From Apostichopus japonicus (taxonomy: Eukaryota > Echinodermata > Holothuroidea > Aspidochirotida > Stichopodidae), in assembly GCF_037975245.1 (NCBI RefSeq), contig NC_092578.1, positions 12,072,321 to 12,136,320 of the forward strand: a stretch of 64,000 nt of DNA. Reading direction: 5' to 3'. The notes beneath the pieces are model-generated. The model ran no database searches, was not told the origin of the DNA, and saw nothing but the letters and a program-made list of their open reading frames with translations. Of the stretch, positions 58,652-64,000 are shown in pieces; within the stretch, counting starts at the first letter, position 1, and every line of letters begins with the position of its first letter. The position numbers and the translations under genes are program-made.

Positions 58652-61329
58652 CTGCAAAAAAAAATAGAAAAATAACTGCTGCATCTCATACATTTGTCCC
58701 TTTGGCATACTTGCTACAAATGTTTAAAGGTAAAGCCAGCTTTATCTCTTTTTTGGAAAGGAGGGAAAGGTGCATCAGAACCTATACTTGAGGATCACTC
58801 ATGCAGTAACATGTGGGAGTTGTGCATTGAAGAGTGTAGTAACAGACAATGGTTCAACATTACTTTACTTGAAGGGGAGGGGGAAGGGGGGAGGACAAAC
58901 TTTACTACCACTCAGAAAAGCACACAAATGGTCAATTGATTCATACAGGCATGTTTTCCATAAACAGTGGTAGCACCTGAAAGTACCATTTAAAAGTTCT
59001 TGTATTTCTTTTAAATTTTGTTTTCTACATGAGGAATGAAGGTATGATATGAGATAATATATGATATTGTGTAGAAAATTTCAAAATAATTTTGGGACAT
59101 AATGATGCCATCATTATTAAAACTCAAATCACCATAATAACACTTTATTCTGCTGTATAGAGAATGTCAAATATCAACTCCAATCCTTACAACTGCCTCA
59201 ACAATGTTGAAGCATGAAAATGACAAAATGCCTGGAGACTGTTGAAACTTGACTCCAATCACCAAGTTTAACATTTCATTGCCTAAAGAATATTGAATCT
59301 AATCTCCAATCACTACAAGGACGTTACAAGTATGTTAACTCAACTCAAATCACCTCAATGATATCATATCGCGATGAGAATGTGAAAACCAACTCCAGGA
59401 CTGGACAAATCCTATGCGCCAGGTTCAGGGCACTAAACATATTCAGGTGACCTACTTTCATCAGGCAGGCCACCAACATTCAATTTGCAAAGAAAATCTC
59501 ACTAGTCGAGCTTTGTGTTGTACAAGCGAGTACTGCACAAGACTGAATGTACCCACTGAAGCCTTGGCAAGAAATTGATTATACCCCATTCATGTAAAAC
59601 CACTGTGGTAAAATATGGCACAAAAGTTGTTATCTCACATTTTCAGGTATTTATATATTTCCTAAAGTATGTTTAACTCAACTCTAATTTCCACAATGAT
59701 ATTACAAGAATTTTAACTCAACTCCAATAACGAAAATCATGTTATAAGAATGCTCACTCAACTCTGATCAACACAATGATGTTATAATATTGTTAACACA
59801 ACTTCAACAACTGCAAGCAATACTGCTTGGATAATATAACTAGGAAGGCTGTGATGGACATTTTCCACCTAATCATGATTTAGAAGGTAAAAGATGCCCA
59901 TTTCACTCAGGAGTTTAAGGCCATTTTTCAAATTATTCTCAGCTGCACTTTGAGAATACAGTATGAAATTGATAACAGGAAATGACTGATCATGAATATT
60001 ATTCAGGTAAGCAATCATTATGAGCAGTATGACATGTTATCCAATTTCAAGGAGCAGTGGAACAGTCTATCATCATATACTGTTTTAGATAAACAGGATT
60101 ACAACCCAAGATTGAGTGATCATTCAGAATAGAGGGGGCAGTCTACACATTTTCAGTCAAGATATTCAGTCCTTCAGACTGAGGTCCCATATTAAAGACC
60201 AACTATGGAGGCAAATTTTTTTGGGGGGATTTTCCATTAATTTAAGAGTTTACATACCCATAATCAACATGTGTAAAAAATAATCTTCGAAAACCTACTA
60301 TAACCCATCAAAAAACGACCACGAAAATGGACATTTTGGGTAGTCACGTGACATGAACCTCTGGAATGTCTGAAAACAGAGATTGACCCAAAGGAGCCTC
60401 TGGTCACCGTGTGACGTCATTGTTTGTATACCGCGAAAATCAAACGCTGATATAGGCACTGTTTGTACACAGATAGCGATCAATTGTACTGTTTTTGACT
60501 TCCAATTTCAAGCGTTTGAAAAGCTGTTAGCTTAAAACAAGCACACATGAAGGTTAACAACTAGTTTTAAGACAATTATAAGCAGAAATTTTAGTTAAAT
60601 TGGTTATTTCATTAGCAAAATTTCCACTCAAATGGAAGCATCTTTTACATAGCGGAGCGTCAATAGATCCGTACGGTACAATATACTGTAGAACATGCAA
60701 GCAGCTTGGCGATTCCGTAATACAATTTGATCGCAAGATACCGTAAACTGAACAGAAGAATAGACCTAAAAGATGCCTCATGCGTGATATGTGACGGGAA
60801 AATGGCTTACGTTACTGTCAACGAATTACCAAAAAGACACTAAACATAATCGAACAACTACGAAAAGACGCTGACCCGAATCGACCAGGGTAGCATATAC
60901 ATTACTAAGCTTCAGCTGAACATAGTACTTACTCGTTTTAATATCCAAAAGTACAAACACAGAAAAAGTATCCTTTCAATAAACAAAATTTAGCAGTGAA
61001 TATCCAAATCCACGTTTCTCGTTCAATCCTGGGCGAAATACTACCGTGACTCTGTGTAATTCCATAGAGTTAGGTCTAGTTGAAACAGGCCTTGACCAGT
61101 TACATCCCACAATCACAAGACAGTCACTAACGAAATAAAACGTCCGATCGCTACATAGAACCGTTTTTATTCAACTCCTTGGACCATGCAGATGCCGGAA
61201 TAAACATAACGGACAATATAACACAATGTAGCACGAACTCACGATACTGGAATACAACAAAGGAAATAGATAAATGCGATGAAATCCTATAGCATGACTA
61301 TTTACACATGCTGTGAGCTATACATGTAC

Positions 61330-61349
61330 CATGGAGCTATAGCTCCATG
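61330..61349. repeat. 20-bp perfect palindrome flanked by a 7-bp direct repeat
   Basis: CATGGAGCTATAGCTCCATG flanked by CATGTAC on both sides (61323-61329 and 61350-61356). Confidence 0.85.
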
Positions 61350-61634
61350 CATGTACTAACAATGCTACCCTATAGGCACGGTATATACACGGTCATCTCT
61401 TACGGTAAATATTATACTGTCAATTGCGTGATATAATGTTACATGTAAGGACGTCAAGAGCTTGTTTACTGTCAATTTCACATTAGCTATGTCCGGCCAT
61501 GGTCCGACACAGCTATCGACAGAATATAACTTTCGCAGAATGAGACATTTGCAGCTTACACAGAGGCAGGGTCATGCATGTGGACTCATGGGCATGAGAT
61601 ACTCCGGGTGCTGAAAAATCTTTCCGCGTGGATC

Positions 61635-61757
61635 TCAAAAATTGATCCAAAGTCTGCGGCGTTTTAAGTCGGTTCTTTTACTCGGAAATCTAAAAAAGCT
61701 GATGCTTTTGTTGGATGAGGTATAACTGCAACCTCCAACAACAAAGAATTGTGGCAT
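61635..61757 (-). pseudogene. Truncated THAP-type zinc-finger N-terminus (transposon-derived)
   Basis: Starting at Met 61757 the 40-residue frame reads 'MPQFFVVGGCSYTSSNKSIS', then 'FFRFPSKRTDLKRRRLWINF', then stops. It fits the first half of a THAP domain: MP at the start, the second Cys of C-x4-C, SFFRFP, and the invariant Trp. The first Cys ligand is Phe, and the C-x2-H half is lost after the stop, so it cannot fold as a normal zinc finger. An in-frame start further upstream (61850) exists, but THAP domains normally begin at the M-P used here. Confidence 0.72.
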
Positions 61758-62163
61758 TTCGGGGGAAAAGGAGTAATATCGTTGATGTTTTTGGCAGCTC
61801 AAGTATACAACTTTACACACTAAAAGTATTGTTGTGAGTGAGGTATACAAACAGTGACGTCACATGGTCACCTGATGTCTTCGGAATGTTTCAGAAATGT
61901 CTGAAACAGGTTTCATAAAAAGCTGACTTTTCTTCACATTTTTCACGTATTTAACGTCCGAAATTGGTAAAGTTAATTACAGCAATGTAATTGGAGTGAG
62001 TTAAGGATTACATACATGCAAAATGGTGGGATTTTATGTTCATCGAAAAGTCTCCATAGTTGGTCTTTAAACATAATTGGTTATAAAATTTAAGAGGCAT
62101 AAAAGTATGAGAAAGCATTTCTAACATACAGAACCCAGACTTATCTTTTTGCATGGTGCTCAC

Positions 62164-62250
62164 CTCTTTTGGGGTTTTATGGGCAGCGCAAAGAAAAATC
62201 CACTGTTCTGTAGCAGTCATTTGTGTGCAGGTGTCTGGATTGCACTCCCC
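62164..62250 (-). CDS. MOB4: MOB4 (phocein) exon with the zinc-binding cysteines
   Basis: A 29-codon phase-0 exon. The acceptor is 'ttctttgctag' and the donor GAG|GTGAGC. It reads '[20 protein letters not shown]' then 'CAAHKTPKE'. The C-x4-C (CNPDTC) forms the zinc site with the histidines of the next exon. Continuing past the donor gives a 70-codon frame to 62008, which is intron read-through. Vertebrate phocein has Ser where this exon starts with Gly. Confidence 0.96.
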
Positions 62251-63011
62251 CTAGCAAAGAATGAAATATTACAATAAATTTAAACTAATACAGCAATTAT
62301 TTATATGAAATTAAACTACACAACAATCTCCTCTTAAAAGGAAAATCAATGAAAGGATGCCATAACTTCAGTAATATCCAAGAGACATGCAATATACCTG
62401 TGAGAATGAGCTTTTATAAAACTCTGGTTCAGAACTCTCTGTATGGTCATTTAATTCCTTATAACCACATTTTGTTTCAGCATTTGAATTAAAACAATAA
62501 ACTCACAGCTATGCTTTACCAATATTGTTTATTGCCTTTTACAGTTACGGTCATATGACTATAGATATAGATATATACAGTGTCATTAAATTTTCACTTT
62601 CACACCTATTTGCAGAGTTTGAAACTTCCATTCATAGCATAAAGATGTGGACAAAACTAGTCACATGTTTTTCTTTTTCTCAACATACTGTAAATCACAG
62701 TCTCAGTTTATTTAGATATGAGTCTTGCAATGTTTTAGTTGTTTTGACAATGTTCCAGTCCTGTGCAGTTGCAGTAGTGCTCAACACCATTATACAAACA
62801 AACTCTGAACTCAAACCTGTTTTCTATTTTTCAGCTTTTACAAGTGAATAGGTCAAAGCAGTTCACCACCACAATATAAACATAACCTGAGACTCACCTG
62901 TTACCCACAATGTTTAGCTTTTACTGTTGGGTACAAGAGAAGGGCTCATCACTTTTCTACAAATGTACTCAGACCTCTCACCTATTATACCAACATTTCC
63001 TGAATTCTCAC
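62251..63011 (-). other. MOB4: MOB4 intron, 0.76 kb
   Basis: Donor CAG|GTGAGA (63011) and acceptor CTAG (62251). No structured repeat seen. A frame at 62525-62851 (+) has no motif. Confidence 0.85.
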
Positions 63012-63054
63012 CTGTAATTTAACAGCTATTCCATTAAGTTCCAAACAAAATTGT
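63012..63054 (-). CDS. MOB4: MOB4 (phocein), 43-bp micro-exon
   Basis: The acceptor 'ttttgatctttcag' and the donor CAG|GTGAGA bound 43 bp. Its first base completes the Arg codon left open by the previous exon. The result is (R)QFCLELNGIAVKLQ, which matches the phocein segment between the 'KYEHLR' and 'ECxPDTC' blocks. Length and phase agree on both sides. Confidence 0.95.
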
Positions 63055-63593
63055 CTGAAAGATCAAAAAGAAAGTTAACAGCGAGCATTCCTCCAATGTC
63101 ACCCATTCATTTCAGGGAGTTTACTGAATTGTATATGTTCAATTGGAGAGGCCACCTTCCTGTACTGATGATATTGAAAGTATATCAGTGACCTTGGAAT
63201 CAAATCTAACATCTGTTATAAAACTTAGAGGTTTCAGCCAATCCTTTTCTCTTATGGGGTTACTACTTTCAAGCAACTGGGTGTGAATGAAAAGTGGGAC
63301 CACATTAAAATAATCTGATGATATTCAAAGTAAACACTTGTCCTTGGCACCAAATCTAACTTCTAACATCTGTTTTACCAAGATATTATTTGTTAATTCA
63401 CATATTTTGAACAACCTGTAATATTTGAATCACAAATATCCTAATGTCACATAGTTTTATAAAAGATGGGCAGGGCTTGAGTTCTTTTTGCTTCAGTAAC
63501 TCCTACATCGTATGCAATACACCCTTGTAATATGCAAGGCACTGATGAAAGACAAGGTACCAATTATACTCCTGTATGATTGTGACTGATTAC
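63055..63593 (-). other. MOB4: MOB4 intron, 0.54 kb
   Basis: Donor AAG|GTAATC (63593) and acceptor at 63055. Nothing else seen. Confidence 0.85.
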
Positions 63594-63694
63594 CTTAAAT
63601 GTTCATATTTCCACACTCCCTCGTCTTGTCCATCAGGGGCTGCTAGGATTCCATCAACATTACTGATATCCTGTGCGATACTTTGTTGTATATA
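63594..63694 (-). CDS. MOB4: MOB4 (phocein), N-terminal region exon
   Basis: The acceptor 'cttattgtccacag' precedes 33 codons plus two bases. The translation is '[20 protein letters not shown]' then '[14 protein letters not shown]'. It matches the phocein 'YIQQNI....[17 protein letters not shown]' block with moderate divergence in the first half. The exon upstream, with the start codon, is not in the remaining 300 bp and must lie beyond the right edge. Confidence 0.95.
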
Positions 63695-63860
63695 CTGTGG
63701 ACAATAAGAATGTCAGATCATGATAAAGGTACAGCATCACATGTTGCCTACAGGAGTATATCCATGCTTCCATTGTCTCTGCTCCGTGTACAGTATGGCA
63801 AACAACTGTGTAGAACTCTATGGGCATCTTCCTATCAGGATACACTTTCTATAGTTATCT

Positions 63861-63891
63861 CATCTCCCTACATGTAATGTATAGGGAGATG
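63861..63891. repeat. Small hairpin CATCTCCCTA...TAGGGAGATG
   Basis: Ten-base perfect arms around 'catgtaatgta'. It resembles the other micro-palindromes but lacks a flanking direct repeat. Confidence 0.75.
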
Positions 63892-63924
63892 AGGTACTTC
63901 ACCCCACATCCGACATGATGGGCG

Positions 63925-64000
63925 TGTGCATGTGTGCACTTGTTTTGTATTCTGACCAAGGACTTGAACAAAACACTTCCAGGTCCTCGGATGTGATTTC
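63925..64000. repeat. Dispersed repeat fragment, also at 40820-40920
   Basis: Shares 'aggacttgaacaaaa' and 'caggtcctcggNtgtgattt' with 40855-40910. It runs off the right edge. Confidence 0.7.

Larger units (their letters stand above)
60192..62070. mobile_element. Kolobok-like element with TTAA ends and a THAP remnant
   Basis: Both termini read TTAAAGACCAACTATGGAG inward. Subterminal inverted blocks follow about 210-240 bp in ('ggtcaccgtgtgacgtcatt..gtttgtatacc' at 60402-60432 and its inverse near 61848-61880). TTAA at both ends plus a THAP zinc-finger remnant inside (61635-61757) is the combination known for the Kolobok superfamily. The catalytic domain is not visible, so this is a deletion derivative. 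Confidence 0.78.
58652..62163 (-). other. MOB4: MOB4 intron, 3.5 kb, contains a TTAA transposon
   Basis: Donor GAG|GTGAGC (62163) and acceptor at 58652. Degenerate repeats of 'ttaactcaactccaatcac' type lie at 59100-59380 and 59680-59830. The Kolobok-like element occupies 60192-62070. Confidence 0.85.

Noticed and set aside
62008-62220. 70-codon frame as an independent small gene
   Set aside because: Its first 19 codons are the MOB4 exon; the rest is intron past the GTGAGC donor.

Overview
The window is AT-rich animal nuclear DNA. Genes are broken into exons with GT..AG splice sites, intergenic and intronic DNA is full of transposons, foldbacks and minisatellites, and the two recognisable genes are metazoan (MOB4/phocein and a GDF8/GDF11-type TGF-beta ligand). 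The repeat style (tRNA-derived SINEs, dense CAGTGGCG-type hAT elements, dispersed 'TGACCTTTGACCTC' units) suggests a marine deuterostome. My best guess is an echinoderm, possibly a sea cucumber, but the window alone cannot prove this. I see no bacterial genes, no CRISPR array and no operon.

Genes. (1) Exon 1 of a GDF8/GDF11-like (myostatin family) gene lies on the minus strand at 6726-7293; its later exons are not recognisable and probably lie beyond the left edge. A decayed partial copy of the same exon sits 1.2 kb upstream at 8468-8580. (2) The last five exons of MOB4 lie on the minus strand at 50093-63694; the start codon is beyond the right edge. Its introns carry large satellites and a THAP-bearing TTAA transposon. 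(3) Unidentified coding-like exons occur at 12646-12803 (+), 14736-14934 (-) and 48573-48822 (+).

Layout. 0-5 kb: a foldback holding a SINE, then two more SINE copies. 5-11.4 kb: hAT miniature elements around the GDF exon. 12-15.4 kb: a 3.3-kb block bounded by inverted arrays of a short motif. 16-17.7 kb: minisatellites. 17.9-20.6 kb: a 2.7-kb composite hAT. 24.1-24.5 kb: a small hAT with a foldback end. 26.6-43.3 kb: a large inverted duplication whose left arm holds a 4.76-kb hAT (with further hATs nested inside and a decayed transposase C-terminus) and a TTAA-targeted element. The spacer between the arms holds an (AT)n tract, a 35-bp minisatellite, a hAT, a TTAA foldback and a 53-bp-repeat foldback. 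45-50 kb: minisatellite, mostly featureless DNA, and a possible terminal exon. 50-64 kb: MOB4.

The main story is transposon archaeology. Ten hAT-like elements have readable ends; eight of these have 8-bp target-site duplications (five or more perfect), one is ambiguous and one has only a left end. Two insertions can be checked against a sister copy inside the same window. I did not find a convincing new enzymatic or defence system; the most unusual signals are structural DNA features.
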